A stretch of 16,780 nucleotides of DNA. It comes from Pseudomonadota bacterium. GTDB taxonomy: Bacteria > Pseudomonadota > Alphaproteobacteria > Rhizobiales > Xanthobacteraceae. The notes beneath the pieces are model-generated. The model worked only from the letters and a program-made list of their open reading frames with translations, was not told the DNA's origin and made no database searches. The stretch lies in assembly GCA_963205465.1 (NCBI GenBank), contig CAUJKG010000095.1, positions 1 through 16,780 of the forward strand. The letters run 5' to 3'. A program made the position numbers and the translations under genes. Shown here piece by piece: positions 1 to 6,251 of the stretch. Each line of letters opens with the position of its first letter. The stretch's first letter is position 1.

Positions 1-2
1 CC

Positions 3-476
3 CGCATGCCCGCGTTCTACCTCGATTTCGGTGTTCCCGACACGGTCGAGGGCCGTTTCGATCTGCTCGTGCTGCACATGCATCTTGTGAATGCGCGGTT
101 GGTGGAGGCCGGCGAGGCGGGGGTGGCGCTCGGCCAGGAGATACTGGACCGCTTTTTCGAGGATATGGACGCGAGCCTGCGCGAGATCGGGATCGGCGAT
201 CTCAAGGTGCCCAAGAAAATGCGGACGCTTGCGGAGGCTTATTTGGGGCGTTCTGCAAGTTATGGCGCGGCGATCAAAACCCGCGACAGGGCGGCGCTCG
301 CGCAGGCTATTGCGCGCAACATTCTTGGCCGCAGCGAGGGCGCAGAAGCGAACGCGAACGCTCTTGCCGCCTATGTGCTGCAGGTTTCCGGCGATCTGCA
401 TGCGCAGGCCACGGAAACGCTGCTCTCCGGCGAAATTATTTTTCCTGAAGTGAGGAGGGCTGCCCATGCAGAATGA
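3..476 (+). CDS. Ubiquinol-cytochrome c chaperone family protein (CBP3-like), 5' end outside window
   Basis: The family (PF03981, related to yeast Cbp3) helps assemble cytochrome b and the bc1 complex at the inner membrane. The visible part is about 157 residues and contains the family signature FYLDFGVPDTVEGRFD followed by LLVLHMHLV. A second conserved block, around residues 55-85, includes MDASLREIGIGDLKVPKKM and the start of a helix that reads AEAYLGRS. The frame is open to the left edge, and relatives have roughly 20-30 residues before this point, so the ATG at position 6 is probably internal and the true start lies upstream. The 3' end overlaps the next gene by 11 bases, which suggests coupled translation. 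The family call is from recognised motifs, not a search. The link to bc1 is family knowledge. Confidence 0.85.
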   Translation, partial: RMPAFYLDFGVPDTVEGRFDLLVLHMHLVNARLVEAGEAGVALGQEILDRFFEDMDASLREIGIGDLKVPKKMRTLAEAYLGRSASYGAAIKTRDRAALAQAIARNILGRSEGAEANANALAAYVLQVSGDLHAQATETLLSGEIIFPEVRRAAHAE

Positions 477-1002
477 TCTGCCCTGGAGTCACGTGATCGA
501 ACTCGCGGCTGTGCCGGACGGCGGCATGGACGTCGAACTCATTCCGGATGCCGAGACCCGCGAGAAGCTCGCGGAGGTTGCGGAATTGGTAGCGATCCCC
601 GAGCTGAAAGTTTCTCTGCGCGTTCTTCCGATCGGAACGAGTGGTGCGAAGGTGCAGGGATTGCTCAAGGGCGTCGTGCGCCAGACCTGCGTTATCAGTC
701 TCGAGGCGTTCGACAGTCCGATCGAGGAAGATGTCTCCGTCGATTTCGCGGTCGCGCCGGAGAGCAACGCCGATATCGAAGACGAGGACGAGGTTACCGA
801 CGTTCCCGATCCCATCGTCGACGGAAAAATAGATCTCGGCGTGCTCGCTACGGAGTTTCTGATCCTCGCGATAGATCCCTATCCGCGAAAGCCAGGGGTG
901 GAATTCAAGGCGATTATCGACGAGCCGGGCGAGCCGGAGCGCAAACCCAGTCCATTCGAGCGGCTTTCGGGGCTGAAAGATCAGCTCAAAAAAGACAACT
1001 AA
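466..1002 (+). CDS. DUF177 / YceD family protein
   Basis: This 178-residue protein belongs to the DUF177 (YceD) family, which has been linked to 23S rRNA and large ribosomal subunit accumulation. The biochemical role is not settled. Family marks are VVRQTCVISLE (Cys75), an acidic stretch near residues 98-115, then IDLGVLATEFLILAIDPYPR, and a C-terminal PFERLSGLKDQL. The ATG at 466 is well supported: AGGAGG lies at 453-458, seven bases upstream, inside the end of the preceding gene. In many bacteria yceD sits by rpmF and plsX. Here rpmF is absent and plsX follows directly, which is the usual alphaproteobacterial layout. The protein is cytosolic, with no signal peptide or membrane helix. Confidence 0.88.
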   Translation: MQNDLPWSHVIELAAVPDGGMDVELIPDAETREKLAEVAELVAIPELKVSLRVLPIGTSGAKVQGLLKGVVRQTCVISLEAFDSPIEEDVSVDFAVAPESNADIEDEDEVTDVPDPIVDGKIDLGVLATEFLILAIDPYPRKPGVEFKAIIDEPGEPERKPSPFERLSGLKDQLKKDN

Positions 1003-1009
1003 GCTACTG

Positions 1010-1023
1010 GAATATAAATATTC
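1010..1023. promoter_or_regulatory. AT-rich perfect palindrome in the plsX leader
   Basis: The bases GAATATAAATATTC form a perfect inverted repeat (6-base arms, 2-base centre) eight bases after the DUF177 stop codon. It includes TATAAA, so it could overlap the -10 element of a plsX promoter and act as an operator. No convincing -35 box was found upstream. Function is inferred only from symmetry and position. Confidence 0.3.
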
Positions 1024-1026
1024 TTT

Positions 1027-1082
1027 CCGCTCCGGTTGAACCGGACCACCGAACCGCTATTGTCGCGACCGCGCCGGAGCGG
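1027..1082 (+). repeat. Inverted repeat pair in the plsX leader
   Basis: CCGCTCCGG at 1027-1035 pairs perfectly with CCGGAGCGG at 1074-1082. The left arm also overlaps a local palindrome, TCCGGTTGAACCGGA (1031-1045). The two structures share bases and could not form together in an RNA leader. No T-run follows, so a plain intrinsic terminator is unlikely. Confidence 0.35.
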
Positions 1083-1138
1083 GGCCGGGCAGATTCCTGA
1101 AAATTCGGCTGAGCCCGACAGCCTCCGTGCAAGTTCCA

Positions 1139-2191
1139 ATGTCCAGAACGGTTCGTATCGCGATCGATGTCATGGGAGGCGATAATGGCCCGTCCATTAC
1201 CGTACCCGGCGCCGAGATAGCGGCACTTCGCCGGCCGGACACCGAATATCTCTTGTTCGGCGATCAGAAGCAGATCGCGCCGATCCTTCAACAGCAGAGC
1301 CGCATCAAAAATGCGCATGTCGTGCATACCGACGTCGCCGTTCGCATGGACGACAAGCCGAGCCAGGCGCTGCGCAGGGGCCGCAAGGTTTCGTCGATGT
1401 GGCTCGCCATCGAGGCAGTGAAAAAGGGCGAGGCGGATGTCGCGATTTCCGCCGGCAACACCGGCGCGTTGATGGCGATGAGCCTGTTTTGCCTGAAGCC
1501 GCTAGCGGGCATCGATCGTCCGGCGATCGCCGCCATGTGGCCGACGACCCGCGGCGAAAGCATCGTGCTCGATGTCGGCGCGTCGATCGGTGCCGACGCC
1601 AAGCAACTCGTCGACAACGCGGTGATGGGTGCGGCCATGGCGCGGGTGCTGTTCGACCTGGAGCGTCCTTCGGTCGGTCTTCTCAATGTCGGCGTCGAGG
1701 AGATGAAAGGCGTCGAGGCGGTCCGCGAAGCCGGGCAGATGATCCGCGACCTCAACCCGCCGGGCTTCGAATATCGTGGCTTCGTCGAAGGCGACGATAT
1801 CGGCAAAGGAACTGTCGACGTCATCGTCACCGAAGGGTTTTCCGGCAATATCGCGCTGAAGACCGCCGAAGGCACGGCGCGGCAGATCGGCGAGTATCTG
1901 CGCTCGGCCATGAACCGGACTTTGAGCGCGAAGATCGGCTATCTCTTCGCGCGCGGCGCGTTTCGCGTGCTGCGCGACAAGATGGACCCGCGCCGTATGA
2001 ACGGCGGGCTGTTTCTGGGGTTGAACGGTCTGGTCGTGAAAAGTCACGGTGGAACCGATGCCGAGGGCTTCGCATCCGCAATCGAAATCGGCTACGACGT
2101 CGTCCGCCATAATCTTATAAAAGGAATTGCCGACGGTTTGCGGCGCGAGGCGCCCGCGCGAGCCGAAGCGGCAGAGGAAATGCCACAGTGA
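1139..2191 (+). CDS. plsX: Phosphate acyltransferase PlsX
   Basis: PlsX converts acyl-ACP and phosphate to acyl-phosphate, which PlsY then uses to acylate glycerol-3-phosphate in phospholipid synthesis. The protein is soluble or peripherally membrane-bound. From the ATG at 1139 it is 350 residues, a normal length. Family motifs are IAIDVMGGDNGP at residues 7-18, AISAGNTGALMA near 100, VTEGFSGNIALKTAEGT near 225, and VVKSHGGTDAEGFASA near 305. A GTG at 1127 would add four residues. ATG was chosen because relatives begin just before this motif, although neither start has a strong Shine-Dalgarno site. The stop overlaps the fabH start in GTGA, so the two genes are almost certainly translationally coupled. 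Confidence 0.96.
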   Translation: MSRTVRIAIDVMGGDNGPSITVPGAEIAALRRPDTEYLLFGDQKQIAPILQQQSRIKNAHVVHTDVAVRMDDKPSQALRRGRKVSSMWLAIEAVKKGEADVAISAGNTGALMAMSLFCLKPLAGIDRPAIAAMWPTTRGESIVLDVGASIGADAKQLVDNAVMGAAMARVLFDLERPSVGLLNVGVEEMKGVEAVREAGQMIRDLNPPGFEYRGFVEGDDIGKGTVDVIVTEGFSGNIALKTAEGTARQIGEYLRSAMNRTLSAKIGYLFARGAFRVLRDKMDPRRMNGGLFLGLNGLVVKSHGGTDAEGFASAIEIGYDVVRHNLIKGIADGLRREAPARAEAAEEMPQ

Positions 2192-3165
2192 CAGTATTCC
2201 GTTCGGTCGTGCGGGGTGTCGGTTCGTATCTTCCGGCGCGTACCCTGACCAATGCTGAACTTGCCGATATGGTCGATACCTCTGACGAGTGGATCGTGCA
2301 GCGCACGGGTATCCGCGAGCGGCATATTGCGGCGAAAGGCGAGAAGACTTCCGATCTCGCGATCGCGGCGGCAAAGGCGGCGCTCGCGAATGCCGGCATG
2401 ACGGCGGCCGATGTCGATCTGATCGTGGTCGCGACTTCGACGCCGGATCTTACTTTTCCCGCGACCGCGACGAGCGTGCAGGCGGAACTCGGCATCACGC
2501 GCGGTGCTGCGTTCGATTTGCAGGCGGTCTGCTCCGGCTTCGTCTTTGCGATGGCGACGGCCGATCAGTACCTGCGGTCGGGCGACTTCAAATGCGCGCT
2601 CGTGATCGGCGCCGAGACCTTTTCCCGGATCCTCGACTGGAACGACCGGACCACCTGCGTGTTGTTCGGCGACGGTGCGGGCGCGGTTGTGCTCGAACGG
2701 ACCGAGCAGCCGGGTACGCGCGAGGACCGGGGTATCCTGGTTTCCCGCTTGCGTTCCGACGGCCGGCATCGGTCGAAGCTGTTCGTGGATGGGGGGCCAG
2801 GCTCGACTGGGACGGTGGGGCATCTGCGCATGGAAGGAAAAGAAGTCTTCCGCCATGCCGTCGGCATGATCACTGACGTGATCGAGGAAGCCTATGCCGC
2901 GACCGGCTACAGCTCGGAAGATATCGACTGGTTCGTGCCGCATCAGGCGAACCTCAGGATCATCGACGGCAGCGCCAAGAAGCTTAAAATTGCGCCTAAT
3001 AAGGTCGTTGTGACCGTCGATAAGCACGGAAACACCTCTGCGGCGTCGATTCCGCTCGCACTTTCGGCCGCCGTGGGCGATGGCCGCATCAAAAAGGGCG
3101 ATCTGGTTCTGCTTGAGGCGATGGGTGGAGGATTTACCTGGGGGTCTGCGCTGTTGCGCTGGTAA
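2188..3165 (+). CDS. fabH: 3-oxoacyl-ACP synthase III (KAS III)
   Basis: FabH condenses acetyl-CoA with malonyl-ACP to start type II fatty-acid synthesis in the cytosol. The 325-residue protein has the full thiolase-fold catalytic triad: Cys115 in LQAVCSGFVF, His252 in VPHQANLRII, and Asn282 in HGNTSAASIPLAL. The N-terminal TSDEWIVQRTGIRERH and C-terminal EAMGGGFTWGSALLRW are also typical. It starts with GTG inside the last codons of plsX (overlap GTGA), so PlsX, which consumes acyl-ACP, and FabH, which starts acyl chains, should be made together. Nothing is missing or unusual. The operon appears to end here, as a 101-base gap precedes ihfA. Confidence 0.97.
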   Translation: MTVFRSVVRGVGSYLPARTLTNAELADMVDTSDEWIVQRTGIRERHIAAKGEKTSDLAIAAAKAALANAGMTAADVDLIVVATSTPDLTFPATATSVQAELGITRGAAFDLQAVCSGFVFAMATADQYLRSGDFKCALVIGAETFSRILDWNDRTTCVLFGDGAGAVVLERTEQPGTREDRGILVSRLRSDGRHRSKLFVDGGPGSTGTVGHLRMEGKEVFRHAVGMITDVIEEAYAATGYSSEDIDWFVPHQANLRIIDGSAKKLKIAPNKVVVTVDKHGNTSAASIPLALSAAVGDGRIKKGDLVLLEAMGGGFTWGSALLRW

Positions 3166-3196
3166 TACAGTCTGCGACAGATTTATGGCTTGGCGG

Positions 3197-3225
3197 TTGA
3201 CCCCGGCCTTAGCGGCAAATAACGT
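3197..3225 (+). promoter_or_regulatory. Possible promoter for ihfA
   Basis: TTGACC (3197-3202) and TAACGT (3220-3225) are separated by 17 bases, 41 bases before the ihfA start. The -35 match is good (5 of 6) and the -10 match is poor (3 of 6). The gap after fabH makes a separate ihfA promoter plausible. This is inference from the bases alone. Confidence 0.25.
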
Positions 3226-3266
3226 CGCTTTATCAGTACCATAGAAGTCAAACCGCGGGGGCGGCA

Positions 3267-3581
3267 ATGAGCGGGAAGACCATTACGCGCGCTGACCTGA
3301 GTGAGGTGGTTTACCAGAAGGTCGGTTTATCGCGTACGGAGTCGGCGGCACTGGTCGAGCTTGTTCTGACTGAACTTGCCGACTCGCTCGCACGCGGTGA
3401 GAACGTCAAGCTATCCTCATTCGGCTCTTTCATCGTGCGCCAGAAGGGCGAGCGCGTCGGCCGCAATCCCAAGACGGGAGAAGAAGTTCCCATCGAGCCG
3501 CGCAGGGTGATGGTTTTCAAACCATCGAATATTCTTAAGCAGCGAATCAACGGGCGGAACGGCGACGCGAAGAAAAGCTGA
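3267..3581 (+). CDS. ihfA: Integration host factor subunit alpha
   Basis: This is a 104-residue HU/IHF-family DNA-bending protein. Together with IHF-beta it binds and sharply bends DNA at specific sites, affecting transcription, replication and recombination. It begins MSGKTITRADLSEVVYQKVG. The helical dimer core covers residues 1-45, and VKLSSFGSFIVRQKGERVGR leads into the beta arm with RNPKTGEEVPI, where Pro68 is the residue that intercalates between base pairs. It ends with FKPSNILKQRING and a short lysine-rich tail. IHF-alpha rather than HU or IHF-beta is supported by these sequence features and by the position between fabH and a MerR gene, the standard alphaproteobacterial order. A nested palindromic repeat follows the stop. 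Confidence 0.95.
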   Translation: MSGKTITRADLSEVVYQKVGLSRTESAALVELVLTELADSLARGENVKLSSFGSFIVRQKGERVGRNPKTGEEVPIEPRRVMVFKPSNILKQRINGRNGDAKKS

Positions 3582-3592
3582 CCCTCCCGCCA

Positions 3593-3666
3593 GAGCGTGA
3601 TCCCGAAAAGCATGTCCCCGGACTTGATCCGGGGATGTGAAGCGGTTTTCGGAAAAGATTACGCTC
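3593..3666. repeat. Palindromic intergenic repeat, copy 1, with a second hairpin nested inside
   Basis: The ends GAGCGTGATC (3593-3602) and GATTACGCTC (3657-3666) are inverted repeats matching at 9 of 10 positions. Inner parts CCGAAAAGC and CGGTTTTCGGA also occur, in reverse orientation, in the element at 15612-15660, so these are two copies of one family. In this copy the centre is replaced by a separate hairpin (3615-3635). Similar REP-like elements are, from memory, common in Bradyrhizobium-type genomes. It may also act as a transcription barrier after ihfA. Confidence 0.75.
3615..3635. repeat. Perfect 8-bp GC-rich hairpin nested in the repeat
   Basis: TCCCCGGA (3615-3622) and TCCGGGGA (3628-3635) are perfect complements around the 5-base loop CTTGA. 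It looks like a second short dispersed palindrome, of the CCCCGGACTTGATCCGGGG type that I recall from alphaproteobacterial intergenic DNA, sitting in the middle of the outer element. Confidence 0.7.
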
Positions 3667-3685
3667 AATCAAGCAGGTAAGCGAC

Positions 3686-3716
3686 GAGTCTGATTCATCT
3701 ATGCTGAATCAGACTC
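3686..3716. repeat. Perfect 12-bp inverted repeat just upstream of merR
   Basis: GAGTCTGATTCA (3686-3697) and TGAATCAGACTC (3705-3716) pair without mismatch around the loop TCTATGC. The right arm ends 24 bases before the merR start codon. No T-run follows, so it is not a standard intrinsic terminator. It could be an operator, an RNA hairpin in the merR leader, or another dispersed palindrome. Confidence 0.7.
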
Positions 3717-3740
3717 CGGCGGCGGTCAGAGGCAGGTTCA

Positions 3741-4697
3741 GTGGAAAAAGGTCCGGACGCATTCCGCACCATCAGCGAGGTCGCCGACGACCTCGATCTG
3801 CCGCAGCACGTGCTCCGTTTCTGGGAAACGCGTTTCACGCAGATCAAACCGATGAAACGCGGCGGGGGACGCCGCTATTATCGTCCCGACGACGTCGATC
3901 TGCTCCGCGGCATCCGCCATCTTCTTTACGGCGAGGGCTATACGATCCGCGGCGTGCAGCAGATTTTGAAAGACCAGGGACTGCGCTACGTGCAGACCGT
4001 GGGGCGTTCCGCCGAGACGGATTCCGCCCGGCTGCGCGATGTCGATTACGCCGGGGAAGCCGCCGAAGAGCAAACCGCGAGCGCAAGCGTGTCGGCCGGA
4101 TCCCGCGGTGGGGTCGTCAGTTTCGTGCCTCCGGTTCGTGCCCGTCCGGAACCCGAGATGCCGCGGCAGGAAATGCCGCGAACGCTCGAACCCCGTATCG
4201 TCGAGGTATCTCCTCGTCCGCCGGTGCCGCAGCAGCAGCCACAGTCTTACGAGGAAGACGGTCCGGCAATTCCGTTTCGCCGCTTTGCGCCGGTGCCAGA
4301 TCGCGAAGAGACGCCGCGTATGCCGCCCCGGCCGCAGGTCGAGGAGCCGGTCTACGAGCCGAGGGCCGTCGTTCCGGAAGAAAGATACGAGCCGCGCGTG
4401 GTGCAGGAAGAGCAGCCGCTGCCGGAGGAGCGTTACGAACCCCGTGTTTCTTACGAGCCCCGGGTTCACGTCGAGCCGCCGGTGCATCAGGAGCCGCGGA
4501 TTCAGCGCGAGGTTCGTTACGAGCCGCGCGCCGCGGCGCCGCAGCCGCGCATGGCGCCGGCGCGTGCGCCCATGCCGGAGCCGCCGGGTTCGATGCGGCT
4601 GTCGTCGGAAGCGGTCCGGCTTCTGAAGGCGACTTTGTATGAACTCGGCGAATGCCGCCGCTTGCTCGACGCCAGCATCAGGAAGAGCAGCACCTGA
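3741..4697 (+). CDS. MerR family transcriptional regulator with long disordered region
   Basis: Residues 8-80 form a clear MerR-type winged-helix DNA-binding domain: FRTISEVADDLDLPQHVLRF, then WETRFTQIKPMKRGGGRRYY, then a helix beginning RPDDVDLLRGIRHLLYGEGY and TIRGVQQILK. From about residue 95 to 290 the protein is low complexity, rich in Pro, Glu and Arg, with repeated YEPR units at roughly residues 210-265. A short conserved-looking helix, AVRLLKATLYELGECRRLLD, closes the protein. No metal-binding cysteine pattern is visible, so the effector is unknown. Start is GTG at 3741, preceded by AGAGGCAGG. A gene of this type just after ihfA is standard in Rhizobiales. The middle region seems longer than I recall in many relatives. 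It may be autoregulated through the palindrome at 3686-3716, which is inference. Confidence 0.88.
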   Translation: MEKGPDAFRTISEVADDLDLPQHVLRFWETRFTQIKPMKRGGGRRYYRPDDVDLLRGIRHLLYGEGYTIRGVQQILKDQGLRYVQTVGRSAETDSARLRDVDYAGEAAEEQTASASVSAGSRGGVVSFVPPVRARPEPEMPRQEMPRTLEPRIVEVSPRPPVPQQQPQSYEEDGPAIPFRRFAPVPDREETPRMPPRPQVEEPVYEPRAVVPEERYEPRVVQEEQPLPEERYEPRVSYEPRVHVEPPVHQEPRIQREVRYEPRAAAPQPRMAPARAPMPEPPGSMRLSSEAVRLLKATLYELGECRRLLDASIRKSST

Positions 4698-4705
4698 TCG
4701 GCGCG

Positions 4706-4723
4706 GGCCAAATTAGTCTGGCC
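4706..4723. terminator. Weak hairpin between convergent genes
   Basis: GGCCA (4706-4710) and TGGCC (4719-4723) form a 5-bp stem with an 8-base AT-rich loop in the 31-base gap between merR and the convergent minus-strand gene. The position suits a shared terminator, but the stem is short and no T-run follows on either strand. Confidence 0.25.
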
Positions 4724-4728
4724 ACAAC

Positions 4729-5298
4729 TCAGCGCGGCAAGAGTTCGGCTTTCCCGCTCACGTTCTTCGCAAGCAGCTTTCCGGTCTTGCGGTCGAAGGT
4801 CCAGCGGCCTGCAAGCTGCGTGACCTCGAGTTCGGCGTCGTCGAGTTCGAACACGAATTTGTAGCAGGCGATGATGATGGTGCGCGGCGACGGGCTGCGT
4901 TCGGACGGTTCGAACCGGTAGTCGCCGGCGTGGTCCGCGGGCTGCATGCTCGCGGTTGCTGTCGCGGTCTTTGCCGAAGGAACGAAGACTTCCTTCATTG
5001 CGTATTTACGCACAGCCGCTCCGATCACGTTGCCGAAGAAGAGATCGCAGGACTTGCTGTGCTCCGACTGCTCGATGAAGAGCAATTCCATCGAGACGAT
5101 CTTGGCGTCGCGAGAGGTCGTGTTGTGGAAGTGCAGCTTGTGCTCGCCGGAGGCGGCATAGACCTGCGTGCTCGCCTTGATGACAGGCGGCGGCGTGATG
5201 GTGACGGTCACTTCGCCACCGCGTTGGGCGAAGGCGGCGTGCGGGAGGGCCAGGCCGGCAAGAGTGGCCAGTGCGAGAAGGCTTGTGCGGAGAAACAT
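4729..5298 (-). CDS. Secreted protein of unknown function
   Basis: I do not recognise a family for this 189-residue protein. It starts MFLRTSLLALATLAGLALPH, a clear Sec signal peptide with probable signal peptidase I cleavage after AFA (residues 22-24), leaving a mature periplasmic or secreted protein of about 165 residues. The mature part has two cysteines, in SKSCDLFFGN and IIACYKF, which could form a disulfide. The alternation of short hydrophobic and polar stretches suggests mainly beta structure, and VTQLAGRWTFDRKTGKLLAK near the C-terminus looks like paired strands. The frame stays open upstream to 5547, but the signal peptide fixes the ATG at 5298. It is convergent with merR and stands alone, with no operon partner. 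Confidence 0.7.
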   Translation of the reverse strand: MFLRTSLLALATLAGLALPHAAFAQRGGEVTVTITPPPVIKASTQVYAASGEHKLHFHNTTSRDAKIVSMELLFIEQSEHSKSCDLFFGNVIGAAVRKYAMKEVFVPSAKTATATASMQPADHAGDYRFEPSERSPSPRTIIIACYKFVFELDDAELEVTQLAGRWTFDRKTGKLLAKNVSGKAELLPR

Positions 5299-5626
5299 CG
5301 GCGGGCAGGTCGGTGAGTGGATTGCCCGAGCTTCTGCACCATTTCGCGTTGAAACACTATCCCTTGGCGTTGACCGATATCTGGCCTCCGGGAGCGAGCC
5401 GGCAAAGAGTTTTGTTTCTTCGGCAGGAAAGTAGCTGGAGCGGTAGGTATCGTATTGGGGCGCTAACCGGTCTCGGCAAGCGCTGCGGCCCCTACTGAAC
5501 TGCATGGCAGAACGTATTGGGGGATACAATTCTTGGCACTGGCGCATTGCAAGCTATGCAAATTCGTATAGGCTCCGCCAGCTTTTTATGCAGATAGCTA
5601 TATTGCGACGATGGACGTGCGTTGAA
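5299..5626. other. Non-coding gap between two small genes
   Basis: These 328 bases separate the secreted-protein gene (leftward) from a short rightward ORF, so they should hold both promoters. Frames on both strands stay open through parts of it, but none has a recognisable protein or a good ribosome site. I see no RNA gene, repeat or clear promoter pair. Confidence 0.4.
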
Positions 5627-5794
5627 ATGGCAAATTTCCACGAAGAGCTCAGGAAGATCATTCAAGAGCTCGACAAGCTGATACCCAAAGCGCGACACGC
5701 AGCGCAGGAGGAGTTAGCCCGACGCCTGGAGGCAGCACAAAAGACTGCAATCAACGAACTGGCTTCGATGTCTTCTCCAAAGCCGGAGCAATAG
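5627..5794 (+). CDS. Small hypothetical protein, mostly helical
   Basis: This possible 55-residue protein begins MANFHEELRKIIQELDKLIP. Its heptad-like spacing of hydrophobic residues, through an ARHAAQEELARRLEAAQKT stretch, suggests one long amphipathic or coiled-coil helix. No family is recognised. The frame extends back to an ATG at 5504, and ATGs at 5588 and 5627 are both possible. 5627 was chosen because the protein character becomes regular only from there. No strong Shine-Dalgarno site precedes any of them. Its last 44 bases overlap the 3' end of a convergent small ORF. The surrounding DNA is less GC-rich than the flanking genes, so it may be a recent or poorly conserved gene. Confidence 0.45.
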   Translation: MANFHEELRKIIQELDKLIPKARHAAQEELARRLEAAQKTAINELASMSSPKPEQ

Positions 5795-5957
5795 GCTGTC
5801 CCGGCGGTATTTTAAGCTGAAGCGAGTGCAACGAAATCGCCAAGTTGTGAGCCGCAACTTTATCGATTGCAGCTACCGCAGGAAGCAGAAACTCCAGTTC
5901 ATCGATGATTTGGGTGAGAAACTCTTCTCGTCCAGCGTTGGTCTCGTCATGGTTCAT
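5751..5957 (-). CDS. Small hypothetical protein
   Basis: This is a possible 68-residue cytosolic protein starting MNHDETNAGREEFLTQIIDE. The next stretch, LEFLLPAVAAIDKVAAHNLA, gives a helical, moderately hydrophobic centre, and the tail is proline-rich (IPPGQPIAPALEK). No family is recognised. The ATG at 5957 has only a weak GGGA upstream. It overlaps the rightward small ORF tail to tail by 44 bases, so at least one of the two may not be expressed, although the acidic N-terminus and regular helix pattern look more protein-like than a chance frame. It lies in an AT-richer patch next to tRNA-Pro. Confidence 0.4.
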   Translation of the reverse strand: MNHDETNAGREEFLTQIIDELEFLLPAVAAIDKVAAHNLAISLHSLQLKIPPGQPIAPALEKTSKPVR

Positions 5958-6251
5958 AATAAGAATCCCAGCGCAGCTCTGCGTTCATCTTGATTTAAAT
6001 TTGACCGCAATCAAGAGGCAAGACGAGCGTAAGCATCGTTTAGGTATCTACATACTAGCCGATCGACTCGAAGCGTGAGTGGAACACGTGCTTCGCTATT
6101 CTTCGGTTTCGAACATTTCGTTTGAGAATTTTCTGCGCATCAGATTTGAGTTAAGTGCTGGAACCATTCCGAAGCGTGTCGGCGAACATAACCGAGCTGC
6201 ATCGAGGTCGTTGGATAATGTGCTGGCGGCGTCCCGGCTGCCGCTTGAAAA
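5958..6251. other. AT-richer gene-free stretch beside tRNA-Pro
   Basis: G+C is clearly lower here than in the neighbouring operons (25 of 60 bases in 5941-6000, 26 of 60 in 6121-6180). I see no convincing ORF, repeat or att-like duplicate of the tRNA end. CGAAGC (6069-6074) and GCTTCG (6090-6095) could form a small hairpin. On the minus strand TTTT follows the tRNA CCA directly. Confidence 0.4.

Noticed and set aside
2092..3267. 391-codon open frame on the minus strand across plsX/fabH
   Set aside because: It lies opposite fabH, which has all catalytic residues. The translated sequence is rich in Arg, His and Gly with no domain, as expected for a GC-rich antisense frame.
5299..5547. Upstream extension of the secreted-protein gene to 5547
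   Set aside because: It would bury the signal peptide 83 residues inside the protein. The added sequence has no conserved character.
5504..5626. Upstream extension of the small rightward ORF to the ATG at 5504
   Set aside because: The added residues are irregular and rich in Trp, Tyr and Arg, unlike the regular helix from 5627. It was kept only as an alternative start.
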